64,000 nucleotides of DNA from Sphingobacterium litopenaei (lineage in GTDB: Bacteria > Bacteroidota > Bacteroidia > Sphingobacteriales > Sphingobacteriaceae): positions 38,979-102,978 of the forward strand of contig NZ_JACOIJ010000012.1 in the NCBI RefSeq assembly GCF_014692495.1. Direction: 5' to 3'. Within the stretch, counting starts at the first letter, position 1. Every line of letters begins with the position of its first letter. The notes beneath the pieces are model-generated. The model did no database searches and was not told where the DNA came from. It saw nothing but the letters and a program-made list of their open reading frames with translations. Below, in pieces: positions 9,561 to 17,658 of the stretch. The position numbers and the translations under genes are program-made.

Positions 9561-10038
9561 ATGAATAAAAAAATTCTTTATTAGTTATAGGGCTGATAAT
9601 GTCCTTAATTTCTGCTGCTTAAGTACAAAGACATCGAATTTCTTTTATTACTGAATTTGGGAGGGAGAATTTAGTACAGTACAATGAATTAGGTGTATGG
9701 GGAATTTCTTATGATTTTCAATTTAAAAGAAATCAATATATAGGAGCTTACGTTGCATTAAAAACCATACTCAATTAATAGGAATAGATTATCAATCAAA
9801 TCTCAACTTAATTGCCGATAGATTAAAATTCAATCTTGGAGCTGGCTCAGGAGTTCATTTTTATCAAAAGAAAGGTTTGGATGGAAAGGCAACAATATTA
9901 ACTGGGATTGGAGGTTTTACTTACAATCTTTCTAAACCTATTTCAATCTTTGCGAATTATCGACCAAAGTTAGATATACCATCTCTAGATGTATTCTCTG
10001 CTTCAGATATTAGAATTGGTGTAGGTTATAGGTTTTAA
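9561..10038 (+). pseudogene. Decayed outer-membrane beta-barrel protein gene
   Basis: The stretch reads as one small exported barrel protein only if several frames are joined. An ATG at 9561 begins a signal-peptide-like MNKKILY, interrupted by two TAG codons. A shifted frame gives MSLISAA then a TAA, then a readable section with HRISFITEFGRENLVQYNEL, GVWGISYDFQFKRNQYIGAY and VALKTILN ending in TAA. Near 9765-9780 the frame shifts again and continues with GIDYQSNLNLIADRLKFNLG to the terminal RIGVGYRF and TAA at 10036. A last-residue Phe after alternating aromatic residues is the outer-membrane barrel signature. At least three stops and two frameshifts mean it is not functional. Confidence 0.75.
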
Positions 10039-10040
10039 CA

Positions 10041-10079
10041 AAAAAGTCCTTTCTGTGAATTATCAGAAAGGACTTTTTT
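10041..10079 (+). terminator. Rho-independent terminator after the pseudogene
   Basis: A 15-base perfect stem (10041-10055 pairing with 10064-10078, core AGTCCTTTCTG) with an 8-base loop ends in a T run. The arms begin and end in A and T tracts, so it can also serve the minus-strand nitroreductase gene that ends at 10096. Confidence 0.9.
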
Positions 10080-10095
10080 GTTATAAATACCTTGA

Positions 10096-10659
10096 CTACT
10101 CTTCCCAACGGATTTTATCCTCTATAGGAGAGCGAACTGGTTCGCGAGGTTCAGCATTGTGGTGTCCTAAATAGAATAGACCAATACATTTTTGGTTTTC
10201 TTCTAATTTTAAGAATTCACCTAAATGGTTGATTAATCCTGGTGTTGCCCAATATCCCCCAATATTTAAAGAATGAGCTGCTAACCAAATATTTTGAACG
10301 GCACAAGCTGTAGCTGCTAATTCTTCCCATTCTGGTAAATCACCTGTATAGTTTACAATAATTGCGATAGCAACATTTGATTGTGTAGCTTTTTTCGCCA
10401 TATTTTGCTCTGCTACTTCAGAATATTTTTCTGCAGGTGTAATGTTTTTATAGATACGTGCTAATTCGGATCCTAAACGTTGTAAACCATCTTTTTGGAA
10501 TACCACAAAACGCCATGGTTGTGTACGTTTGTGCGTAGGAGCAGCATTCGCTGCTTCTAAAATCGTCAAAAGATCTTCTTTTGAAATATCTTGATCCGTA
10601 AAACTGTTTTGGTTGACCGTTCTACGGTATTGAATTGCTTTTAAAACTTCGTTTGACAT
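10096..10659 (-). CDS. Nitroreductase family FMN-dependent oxidoreductase
   Basis: The 187-residue protein opens with a typical nitroreductase segment (IQYRRTVNQNSFTDQDISKE) and contains ANAAPTHKRTQPWRFVVF, the FMN-binding arginine/asparagine region, and GGYWATPGLI later on. The YdjA-like short form of the family has this length. These flavoproteins reduce nitro compounds or quinones with NAD(P)H. It lies 17 bases downstream of pepT on the same strand, so the two may share a transcript. The physiological substrate is unknown. Confidence 0.88.
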   Translation of the reverse strand: MSNEVLKAIQYRRTVNQNSFTDQDISKEDLLTILEAANAAPTHKRTQPWRFVVFQKDGLQRLGSELARIYKNITPAEKYSEVAEQNMAKKATQSNVAIAIIVNYTGDLPEWEELAATACAVQNIWLAAHSLNIGGYWATPGLINHLGEFLKLEENQKCIGLFYLGHHNAEPREPVRSPIEDKIRWEE

Positions 10660-10676
10660 AAAATTGATTTAATTAA

Positions 10677-11939
10677 TTACGCTTTTTCTTCCCAAAGTGT
10701 AGCGATGTGAAGAATAGTTTTCACGGCTTTCTCCATATCTTGTTTACTTACCCATTCCATTTTTCCGTGGAAGGCATGGCCACCAGCGAAAATATTGGGA
10801 CATGGAAGTCCCATGAAAGATAATCTTGAACCATCAGTACCGCCACGAATACTGCGACGTTCAGCTTTCATACCTGCACGCTCGATAGCTTCTAAACCTA
10901 TCTCCATGATTTGTGGATATTGATCCAATACTTCTTTCATGTTGCGGTATTGTTCTTTCGTATCGAACGTATAAGTAACTCCAGGGTATTGAGCAACCAC
11001 TGCTTTCGCAACAGCTTCTAATTCAGCTTCATGTTTTTCCAAATTTGCAGTGTCATGATCTCTCACAATAAAGGAGATAGTTGTTTTTTCTACAGAACCA
11101 GAGATTCCTGTGGGATGAACAAAACCTTGTTTACCCGATGTGCTTTCTGGTGATAAACGGTCTGTAGGGAGTGAATCCACAATTTTAGAAGCAATTTTAA
11201 TAGCCGATTGCATTTTGCCTTTGGCAAATCCAGGGTGAACTGATACGCCATGGATAGTTATAGTAGCAGCATCAGCAGAGAATGTTTCATCTTCGATAGT
11301 TCCTGCTTTTTCACCGTCCATTGTATAGGCAAATTTAGCGCCTAAGCGTTCTAAATTCACAAAATCTACACCACGACCAATTTCTTCATCAGGTGTAAAT
11401 AATATTTTGATATCTCCGTGTTTGATTTCTGGATGTTCGATTAACAATTTCGCAGCTTCCATGATCTCCGCTACACCAGCTTTGTCATCAGCACCTAATA
11501 ATGTTGTACCCGAAGCGGTGATAATATCATTTCCGATTTGGTCGGCTAAATCTTTGTGTTCAGCAAAACGAATCACTACAGCATTATCATCTGGCAAAAC
11601 TAAATCTTGACCTTGGTAATTGCTATGAACAATAGGTTTTACATCTGTACCCGAACAATCTGGCGATGTATCTACGTGCGAACAAAAACAAATCGCGGGA
11701 ACATCTTTCGTTGTATTAGAAGGAATAGTAGCATATACATAGCCATTTTCATCCAATTCGACATCCTGCGCACCGATAGCTTTCAATTCTTCTAACAACA
11801 CTTTACTCAAATTGAGTTGTTTGGCTGTAGAAGGGAAAGTTACAGAATTGGGATCGGACTGCGTGTCGATCTGTACATAACGCATAAAACGTTCAGCAAC
11901 AGAAAGATTTGATAGATTATTTATAAAAGAATTATCCAT
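10677..11939 (-). CDS. pepT: Peptidase T (tripeptide aminopeptidase, M20B)
   Basis: The 420-residue protein has the M20 metal-binding pattern: H88 and D90 in SHVDTSPD, D151 in LGADDKAG, the E185-E186 pair in FTPDEEIGRG, and a late histidine in GGHAFHGKMEW. Length and order match PepT, a cytoplasmic dizinc enzyme that removes the N-terminal residue from tripeptides. A TAnnTTTG promoter box lies 20 bases before its ATG. It probably leads a short transcript with the nitroreductase gene. Confidence 0.95.
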   Translation of the reverse strand: MDNSFINNLSNLSVAERFMRYVQIDTQSDPNSVTFPSTAKQLNLSKVLLEELKAIGAQDVELDENGYVYATIPSNTTKDVPAICFCSHVDTSPDCSGTDVKPIVHSNYQGQDLVLPDDNAVVIRFAEHKDLADQIGNDIITASGTTLLGADDKAGVAEIMEAAKLLIEHPEIKHGDIKILFTPDEEIGRGVDFVNLERLGAKFAYTMDGEKAGTIEDETFSADAATITIHGVSVHPGFAKGKMQSAIKIASKIVDSLPTDRLSPESTSGKQGFVHPTGISGSVEKTTISFIVRDHDTANLEKHEAELEAVAKAVVAQYPGVTYTFDTKEQYRNMKEVLDQYPQIMEIGLEAIERAGMKAERRSIRGGTDGSRLSFMGLPCPNIFAGGHAFHGKMEWVSKQDMEKAVKTILHIATLWEEKA

Positions 11940-11958
11940 TTTAACATTTTTTGCACTA

Positions 11959-11966
11959 CAAATGTA
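11959..11966 (-). promoter_or_regulatory. Candidate -7 box of the pepT promoter
   Basis: The minus strand reads TACATTTG, a match to the Bacteroidota -7 consensus TAnnTTTG, 20 bases before the pepT ATG. No convincing -33 element is seen. Confidence 0.55.
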
Positions 11967-12021
11967 GTAAACCCCACAAGTTTTAAGGTATGTTTATTGT
12001 AAAGATGTTGAAAAGAGAAAC

Positions 12022-12040
12022 GGGGAAGAGTGACTTCCCC
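12022..12040 (-). terminator. Possible terminator hairpin after the DUF4197 gene
   Basis: A 7-base G/C-rich stem (GGGGAAG with CTTCCCC, 5-base loop) sits just beyond the stop of the minus-strand DUF4197 gene. The following T content is weak, so termination is likely but not certain. Confidence 0.5.
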
Positions 12041-12047
12041 ATAGTTA

Positions 12048-12818
12048 TTATTTTTGTTTATCGACCCATCCAAACACTGATTCTAGTACACTTGAATTTC
12101 TTGCTCCGCCGATATTTTGTCTAATTTTTAATTCTTCACCTGCTATTTTAGTGAAAAGTCCATCGATAGCTTTTTGGGTTACATAAGCATTTAAATCAGT
12201 TTGAACTTTTTCTTTTGCGATAGGGAGTGCATTGTAGGCAGAAGTTAACTGTGTCCAATAGCTACTTACATTGTTTTTCCCTAAAGCGGATTCAACAATA
12301 GGACTGAATTTTTGAGTCAACGTAGCAGACGCCGTTCTTTTAAAGAAAGTTGTTGCAGCATCTTGTTGGGAACCCAATAAAATATTGAAAGCATCAGTTA
12401 CAGTCATTTGTGATAGCGAATTCACGAAAACTGGGGCTGCTTCTTTTACAGCTGATTCTGCAGCTCTATTTAAGCTCAATACGAAATTGTCAACCAATTT
12501 GCCCATTCCTACAGAACGCAAGGCTTGTTCAACTTTTTGTGCCTCTTGAGGCATCAAAATTTTGACTATAGCATCGCCGTAAAACCCATTGTTCGCAGAA
12601 AGTGTATTGATACTATTTTGTAATCCGTTACTTAATGCTTGTTTAATCCCGGTAGTAGCTTCTGCTTGTGTTATAGTTCTTGAATTAGAACCTGTTGTAG
12701 AAGTCGTTGTACCAGGAGCCGTTTGAGGCAATGTGCTTGCGATTTGGCTCATTGTCTCGCATCCTGTAAATAACGGAAGTGTAGCAATGCCTAATGCCAA
12801 GTATTTGATTGTTTTCAT
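12048..12818 (-). CDS. DUF4197 domain lipoprotein
   Basis: The ATG at 12818 gives a 256-residue protein with a lipoprotein signal, MKTIKYLALGIATLPLFTGC, the acylated cysteine at residue 20. An in-frame upstream TTG would add seven residues before the signal and is less likely. The mature part follows the DUF4197 pattern: ALSNGLQNSINTLSANNGFY, AIVKILMPQEAQKVEQALRS, AATTFFKRTASATLTQKFSP, and EELKIRQNIGGARNSSVLES near the end. The family is widespread in Gram-negative bacteria with no established function. It lies just after the phosphodiesterase operon on the same strand and could be co-transcribed with it. Confidence 0.88.
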   Translation of the reverse strand: MKTIKYLALGIATLPLFTGCETMSQIASTLPQTAPGTTTSTTGSNSRTITQAEATTGIKQALSNGLQNSINTLSANNGFYGDAIVKILMPQEAQKVEQALRSVGMGKLVDNFVLSLNRAAESAVKEAAPVFVNSLSQMTVTDAFNILLGSQQDAATTFFKRTASATLTQKFSPIVESALGKNNVSSYWTQLTSAYNALPIAKEKVQTDLNAYVTQKAIDGLFTKIAGEELKIRQNIGGARNSSVLESVFGWVDKQK

Positions 12819-12854
12819 ATTTAAACGATTGAAGCGCAAAAATACAAAAAGTTC

Positions 12855-13688
12855 TTACCACTCCATGTGTACCGAAACAGGAAAGTGATCTGAAGGATAT
12901 TTACCAAGGTAAGTATCGGTCAGTATACCATATCTCAATATATTGAAAGGCTTCGAAACGAAAATATGATCAATACGACTTTTCTTTTCTAGACTTTTTC
13001 CCCAACCATTGAATGAAGAGTTAGGTTCATAGACGATAGGAGAAAGTTCGTACGTGTCTTGAATCGAAGGAGAGTTGGCTAAAGTAAAATAAGCTTCGTC
13101 TTTTTCATTCACGTTCAAATCTCCTGAAATGATAAGTGGGAGATTTGAAGCTAATTCTTTGGCTTTTTGAAGCATCAATTTAGCGCTTTCAGATCGCGCA
13201 ATTCTTCCGACATGATCGAAATGCGTATTCATCATAATAAATTGCTTGCCATTAGTTTTGTCTTCGAAAACACCCCAAGTACAGATGCGTGGTAATGCCG
13301 CGTCCCATCCTTTGTTAGGTTTTTCTGTGTCAGTTGGTGAAAGCCAGAATGTTCCGCTTTTAATGACTTTGAAGCGTTCTTTTTTATACCAGATAGCAGA
13401 ATGTTCGCCTTTATCTTTGCCATCATCTCGACCTACTCCAATCGAAGCATATTTGGGTAAAAGTTTTTGCATGTCATCCATTTGATCCTTAAATGCTTCT
13501 TGTACACCAAAAATATCAAAATCATGGTATTTGATAAGGTTACAGACTTTTTCTTTTCTGTCAATCCACATGTTGCCCGAATCTACTTGATTCCGTTGAC
13601 GGATGTTGTAGGTAGCTACATGTATGGATTGTGCGAAAACAGATAGTGCGCACCAAAAAAGTAAGGTTAAGATTATAATTTTTTTCAT
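12855..13688 (-). CDS. Exported endonuclease/exonuclease/phosphatase (EEP) family hydrolase
   Basis: The 277-residue protein has a signal peptide (LTLLFWCALSVFAQS, cleavage near residue 20). The EEP catalytic motifs are present: YNIRQ, FGVQEAF (metal-binding Glu), NTHFDH, SGDLNVNE and SDHFPVSVH (catalytic Asp-His). The family cleaves phosphodiesters in DNA, phosphoinositides or sphingomyelin. The short form and DSGNMWIDRKEKVCNLIKYH suggest the Bacteroidota secreted subgroup. It starts 2 bases after the GDPD gene and is the third gene of an exported phosphodiester-cleaving operon. The exact substrate is unknown. Confidence 0.88.
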   Translation of the reverse strand: MKKIIILTLLFWCALSVFAQSIHVATYNIRQRNQVDSGNMWIDRKEKVCNLIKYHDFDIFGVQEAFKDQMDDMQKLLPKYASIGVGRDDGKDKGEHSAIWYKKERFKVIKSGTFWLSPTDTEKPNKGWDAALPRICTWGVFEDKTNGKQFIMMNTHFDHVGRIARSESAKLMLQKAKELASNLPLIISGDLNVNEKDEAYFTLANSPSIQDTYELSPIVYEPNSSFNGWGKSLEKKSRIDHIFVSKPFNILRYGILTDTYLGKYPSDHFPVSVHMEW

Positions 13689-13690
13689 AA

Positions 13691-14452
13691 TTAGTTATTT
13701 AATATTTTTTGCAAAAGCTCAGGTTCGTCAGTTGTAATATAATCCACTTTGTTATCGATGAAATAACGCATTTCTTCTTCTGAATTTACAGTCCACACAT
13801 TGATTTTCATTTTGCGGTCTTTGGCATCTTTAAAATATTGTGGTCTATTCTTAAAAACTCCAGAATTAAAATCCATTTCACTAAATCCATCATTGTATAA
13901 ATCAATCGGGCTCTTATCACTGCCCAAATACTGTACACGTACTTTTTTATCTAATTTTTTGAGATGAAGACAGGCATCATAACTGAATGAAATGAAAACT
14001 GTTTTTTTCAGACCTTTCAATCTTTTTACCAAATTATAAGAATGTTCTGCAGCTTCTATAGAGCGTTCTTTTCCTAATACATTGGGTTTTATCTCAAAGA
14101 TCATTTTAGTTCTTTTTTGTTTTAAACCCTCCTGCATATATTCTTCTGCAGTGGGTAATTTTTCACCATTAGACAATTTTTTCTGACTTAGCGTAGCATA
14201 ATCATTCGTAGCTACATTTATACCCTGATAATCATTGTTGTGGTTGACAATAAGGATATTATCTTTTGTAAGTGATACGTCAAATTCACTACCCCAAGCT
14301 TTCATCTCAATGGCATGTTTCAGTGCTGCAATAGAGTTTTGTGGTGCATTAGTCGTTTTCCAAGCACCACGATGAGCTATTATTTTCGTTTTTTGGGCAT
14401 AGGAAGTAAGAGAAATTGCAAAAAGCATGCAAGCTAAAGTGATGTTTTTCAT
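13691..14452 (-). CDS. Exported glycerophosphodiester phosphodiesterase
   Basis: The 253-residue protein has a signal peptide (CMLFAISLTSYAQKT). The GDPD catalytic residues are visible: IAHRGAWKTT with the first His and Arg, GSEFDVSLTKD with the Glu-x-Asp pair, and LIVNHNND with the second His. A TIM-barrel-like pattern runs through to YITTDEPELLQKI. The enzyme releases glycerol-3-phosphate from lipid-derived glycerophosphodiesters, here in the periplasm. It is the middle gene of three, 14 bases after the phosphodiester glycosidase and 2 bases before the EEP hydrolase. Confidence 0.93.
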   Translation of the reverse strand: MKNITLACMLFAISLTSYAQKTKIIAHRGAWKTTNAPQNSIAALKHAIEMKAWGSEFDVSLTKDNILIVNHNNDYQGINVATNDYATLSQKKLSNGEKLPTAEEYMQEGLKQKRTKMIFEIKPNVLGKERSIEAAEHSYNLVKRLKGLKKTVFISFSYDACLHLKKLDKKVRVQYLGSDKSPIDLYNDGFSEMDFNSGVFKNRPQYFKDAKDRKMKINVWTVNSEEEMRYFIDNKVDYITTDEPELLQKILNN

Positions 14453-14466
14453 GGTTGTATAAAGGT

Positions 14467-15297
14467 TTAGTTAGTTAAGTAGATTATGTTCGAGACTTTT
14501 CTTTCGCCTTCGTGATCGAATTTATTGTTGTCCGAAGGATAATTCACAATACCATTATAGGGTTGGTTGATGATATACATGGCCGTACTGCCGCCGCCAT
14601 CAAGATTCATGGCGTCTTGACAACCATACCATTTCATTATATGTGCCAGTTCATGTAAATTCATTCCTTGTGATTGACTTCTACGTCCATCAACGGTAAT
14701 AAGAATCAATTTATTGCCTTTCAGTCCAATCGCAGTGCGAGGATGTCTATTGTCATTGAATGCATTTTTGGAAAGTTGTGCTCTTGAATTTTGTGTCAAA
14801 AGTGAGGGACCGGCTAGTATAATATTGGGATAAGAACCAATAATGGTAGAATCTGAAGTAATTTTCGTGGCTTTTTTATCGAAAGCTAAAAAAGCATTCG
14901 CTCTGTCGCTTGGATTAATCGTTGTGTTAATAACCTTATTTTCCACTTTGATATAATCCACAGCTCCACCATTTTTCATGTCAAAAAAGCCTCCATTTAT
15001 GGCTACAAATGCTTTTACTTGTTTGGCTAGGGAACTGGTCAATTCGCGGCTTTTTGGCAAAGCTTTAATCCCTAATTTCTTCTGATTCTGTTTAAGATCA
15101 ATTTCAATTATGTTTATGATTTGTGTAGAGTTGAATACCGCTGTGGTGGAGAGGTTTTTCCAGATTACTCCTTTGGCTACTTTTTGTGTCTGCCATTTCT
15201 GCTGGATAAATGCTAATGAATCCTGGGGAAGTCTAATTTGACTAAAAGCTATAAAAGGAAATAATAAGGTAAATAAAAAGGCAGTACTATTTTTCAT
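14467..15297 (-). CDS. Exported phosphodiester glycosidase (NAGPA/DUF2233 family)
   Basis: The 276-residue protein has a signal peptide (FLFTLLFPFIAFSQIRLP). Family hallmarks are VAINGGFFDMKNG, RTAIGLKGNKLILITVDGR and the C-terminal AMNLDGGGSTAMYI. The family includes the mammalian uncovering enzyme, which removes N-acetylglucosamine from a sugar-phosphodiester. Bacterial members are thought to act on phosphodiester-linked sugars in envelope or host glycans. It is the first gene of the three-gene exported operon, so its products may feed the GDPD and EEP hydrolases. The natural substrate is an inference. Confidence 0.88.
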   Translation of the reverse strand: MKNSTAFLFTLLFPFIAFSQIRLPQDSLAFIQQKWQTQKVAKGVIWKNLSTTAVFNSTQIINIIEIDLKQNQKKLGIKALPKSRELTSSLAKQVKAFVAINGGFFDMKNGGAVDYIKVENKVINTTINPSDRANAFLAFDKKATKITSDSTIIGSYPNIILAGPSLLTQNSRAQLSKNAFNDNRHPRTAIGLKGNKLILITVDGRRSQSQGMNLHELAHIMKWYGCQDAMNLDGGGSTAMYIINQPYNGIVNYPSDNNKFDHEGERKVSNIIYLTN

Positions 15298-15341
15298 AAT
15301 TACTGCCTAATTTAAATATCTTCTATTAATTTAATGCATGA

Positions 15342-15989
15342 TTAACGAATACCATTCCATTCATCATGAAATTGTTGCAAAAAGTCTTCCATGAACTGAT
15401 GTCTATGTTCTGCAATAGACTTCGCCGTTGACGTATTCATTTTATCTTTTAGTAATAACAGTTTTTCATAGAAATGATTAATTGTAGGAGCAGAAGTGTT
15501 TTTATATTCTTCTTTACTCATATGTTTTTTCGGTTTTACATTCGGGTCATAAATCTCACGATTTTTGTATCCTCCGTAATTAAATGCACGAGCAATTCCG
15601 ATAGCGCCAATTGCATCTAAGCGATCTGCATCTTGCGCTACTTCAAGTTCTTTGGAATGGAAAGTGACTTCCCCCAAAGAGGCTTTGAAGGACATGTTAA
15701 GAATAATCTGTTGTACATGCTCAACTACTTCATTTTCCACACCGATGGATGTTAAAAATTCACCGGCCACACGTGGACCTATCGTTTCATCGCCATCATG
15801 AAATTTGCTATCAGCAATGTCATGTAACAAGGCGGCTAGCTCACAAACCAAATGATTTGCTTCTTCATGCTGTAAAATTAATTTTGTGTTGTTCCAGACC
15901 CGCTGAATATGCCACCAATCGTGGCCTGATTCTGCAAATTTAAGCCTGTCCTGTACAAATGCTACGGTTAGATCAATTATTTGTTGCAT
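15342..15989 (-). CDS. HD domain phosphohydrolase (YedJ-like)
   Basis: The 215-residue protein carries the HD metal-binding pattern: H23 in GHDWWHIQR, H56-D57 in LLHDIADSKF, a further HDGDE, and D118-like aspartate in AQDADRLDAIGAIGI. Length and motifs match the YedJ group of uncharacterised metal-dependent phosphohydrolases, probably acting on nucleotides in the cytoplasm. Its start lies inside the upstream RNA methyltransferase gene (17-base overlap), which suggests translational coupling. Confidence 0.9.
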   Translation of the reverse strand: MQQIIDLTVAFVQDRLKFAESGHDWWHIQRVWNNTKLILQHEEANHLVCELAALLHDIADSKFHDGDETIGPRVAGEFLTSIGVENEVVEHVQQIILNMSFKASLGEVTFHSKELEVAQDADRLDAIGAIGIARAFNYGGYKNREIYDPNVKPKKHMSKEEYKNTSAPTINHFYEKLLLLKDKMNTSTAKSIAEHRHQFMEDFLQQFHDEWNGIR

Positions 15990-17154
15990 GTGATTTTTCT
16001 TTTGTTCCGTCGTAAAGTTCGTATTGTAATAATCTGCAGTCTAATTTACCATTAAAAAATTCAAATCTCCTAGAAGCTTTTAAACCAATTTTCTTTGCAA
16101 GGTCTGGATTCCCTGTAAAAACATAACCGCGGTAGCCTTTACACTCCTGTTTCATAAAGTCACCCACACGTTTGTAAGTGATTTCGAGCTTCGTATGCGT
16201 GCCCAAACGCTCCCCATATTCTGGATTGAACATGATAACTCCAGGTCCTTCAGGCACGGTAGTTTCAGCAAAATCACATACTTCGAAATCGATCAAATGT
16301 TCTACACCTGCAGTCTGTGCATTCATTTTTGCAATTTCAATTGCTTGTGCTGAAATATCCGAAGCAATAATAGTTGGTATATTGTTTTTAACAGTTTTTT
16401 CTTTCAGCAATCTTCTTTCTTGGAAGAATACTTCTTCATTATATCCGATAAAGTGCATGAATGAATAGTTCATGCGTTGTAACCCTGGCATTCTCTTTTG
16501 CGCCATCAAAGCTGCTTCAATTGCCAAAGTACCCGAACCGCACATTGGATTAATAAAAGGAGTTTTTCCATCCCATTTTGTGGCCAAAATAGTTGATGAA
16601 GCTAATGCTTCCAACATAGGTGCTTTACCAGGATGTTTGCGGTAGCCGTGTTTTGCTAAGGTTTCACCAGAAGTATCTAAGAAAATTTCTGCACGTTCTT
16701 CGATCCAGTGTAAATGAATCACTGCTTTGGACAGATCTGGTCCTGAATCGGGACGTACACCTTTTTTATCTTTGATTCTATCCACGATCGCATCTTTTAC
16801 TTTTACATTAGCGAAAAGTGGTGTTGTAATCGTTTCGTTATGAACGTTGGATGTTACAGAAAAGTAGCCGTCAAAAGGTATAATATTTTCCCATTCAATC
16901 TTGACTAAAGCATTGTATAATTCTTTAGCATCACGTGCTCTAAATGAAGCTAATTCGTATAAAACCTGACTCGCCGTACGCAAATTTAAATTTAAGCGAA
17001 TGCATTCATTGATAGATGCTTGTAGTTCTACTCCAGTGTTAAAAACTCTCTTTATTTCGTATCCTAATTCTGTAATTTCTTCTTGAAGGAATGGTGATAA
17101 TCTTTTGTTACAAGTTATTATCACTTTGCTTGCTGTGTTGAAAACTTCTTTCAT
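15973..17154 (-). CDS. THUMP-domain class I RNA methyltransferase (RlmL N-terminal-like)
   Basis: The 393-residue protein has an N-terminal THUMP region (to about residue 165, with NLRTASQVLYELASF and FFSV-type segments) and a Rossmann methyltransferase domain. The SAM motif is INPMCGSGTLAIEAALMAQ, and the catalytic motif IV is MFNPEYGERLG (N-P-x-Y). This is the N2-guanine methyltransferase type that modifies 23S rRNA (G2445 in E. coli), without the second domain of E. coli RlmKL. It overlaps the HD hydrolase gene by 17 bases. A TAACTTTG promoter box lies 7 bases before the ATG. Confidence 0.92.
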   Translation of the reverse strand: MKEVFNTASKVIITCNKRLSPFLQEEITELGYEIKRVFNTGVELQASINECIRLNLNLRTASQVLYELASFRARDAKELYNALVKIEWENIIPFDGYFSVTSNVHNETITTPLFANVKVKDAIVDRIKDKKGVRPDSGPDLSKAVIHLHWIEERAEIFLDTSGETLAKHGYRKHPGKAPMLEALASSTILATKWDGKTPFINPMCGSGTLAIEAALMAQKRMPGLQRMNYSFMHFIGYNEEVFFQERRLLKEKTVKNNIPTIIASDISAQAIEIAKMNAQTAGVEHLIDFEVCDFAETTVPEGPGVIMFNPEYGERLGTHTKLEITYKRVGDFMKQECKGYRGYVFTGNPDLAKKIGLKASRRFEFFNGKLDCRLLQYELYDGTKEKSHATNN

Positions 17155-17161
17155 ATTTGTG

Positions 17162-17169
17162 CAAAGTTA
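17162..17169 (-). promoter_or_regulatory. Candidate -7 box of the RNA methyltransferase promoter
   Basis: The minus strand reads TAACTTTG (Bacteroidota -7 type) only 7 bases before the ATG, which predicts a leaderless or nearly leaderless mRNA. Confidence 0.55.
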
Positions 17170-17223
17170 ATTAATCTTCGATGGAAAAAATGTGTAATTT
17201 TACGGTTTAATACAATTAATGAT

Positions 17224-17598
17224 ATGGAAATCAGAGGAAAAGTTCACGAAGTAGGTGCTGTACAACAGGTTACTGAGTCTTTTAAAAAGAGAGATTTGAT
17301 CGTTGCATACGCAGAAAACCCACAATTTGTGGAATATATTCGTTTTGAAGCGACACAAGATAGAGTTAATATTTTTGACAATTTGGCTGTAGGCGAAGAG
17401 ATTGAAGTTTCTTTCAATTTACGTGGTCGTCCTTGGACAAATGCACAAGGTGTAACAACTTATTTCAACTCATTAGTGGCTTGGAGAGTAACTAAATTAG
17501 CTAATACTGCTGCTGCTTCTGCACCTTCATACAATGATATGCCAGCACCAGTAGATATCACTTCATCAGGTGCTGATGACGATGATTTACCTTTCTAA
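17224..17598 (+). CDS. DUF3127 OB-fold-like protein with an SSB-type acidic tail
   Basis: The 124-residue cytoplasmic protein matches DUF3127: MEIRGKVHEVGAVQQVTESF, FVEYIRFEATQDRVNIFDNL, and SFNLRGRPWTNAQGVTTYFN. The pattern of strands and aromatic residues suggests an OB fold. A low-complexity Ala/Pro/Ser linker (about residues 96-116) leads to a tail ending DDDDLPF. That tail closely matches the C-terminal tip (DDDIPF) of single-strand DNA-binding protein SSB, which recruits repair and replication proteins. I infer a DNA-linked role, but the family is uncharacterised. It is divergent from the RNA methyltransferase gene and followed by a strong terminator. Confidence 0.85.
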   Translation: MEIRGKVHEVGAVQQVTESFKKRDLIVAYAENPQFVEYIRFEATQDRVNIFDNLAVGEEIEVSFNLRGRPWTNAQGVTTYFNSLVAWRVTKLANTAAASAPSYNDMPAPVDITSSGADDDDLPF

Positions 17599-17626
17599 TA
17601 GATAAAAACCGTATACTATATACTTT

Positions 17627-17657
17627 AAAAGCTATCTCGAGAGAGATAGCTTTTTTT
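17627..17657 (+). terminator. Terminator between the DUF3127 and acyltransferase genes
   Basis: A 12-base stem (core GCTATCTC with GAGATAGC) closes a GAGA loop at 17639-17642 and is followed by a T run. The two genes converge here, so it probably acts in both directions. Confidence 0.9.
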
Positions 17658-17658
17658 G

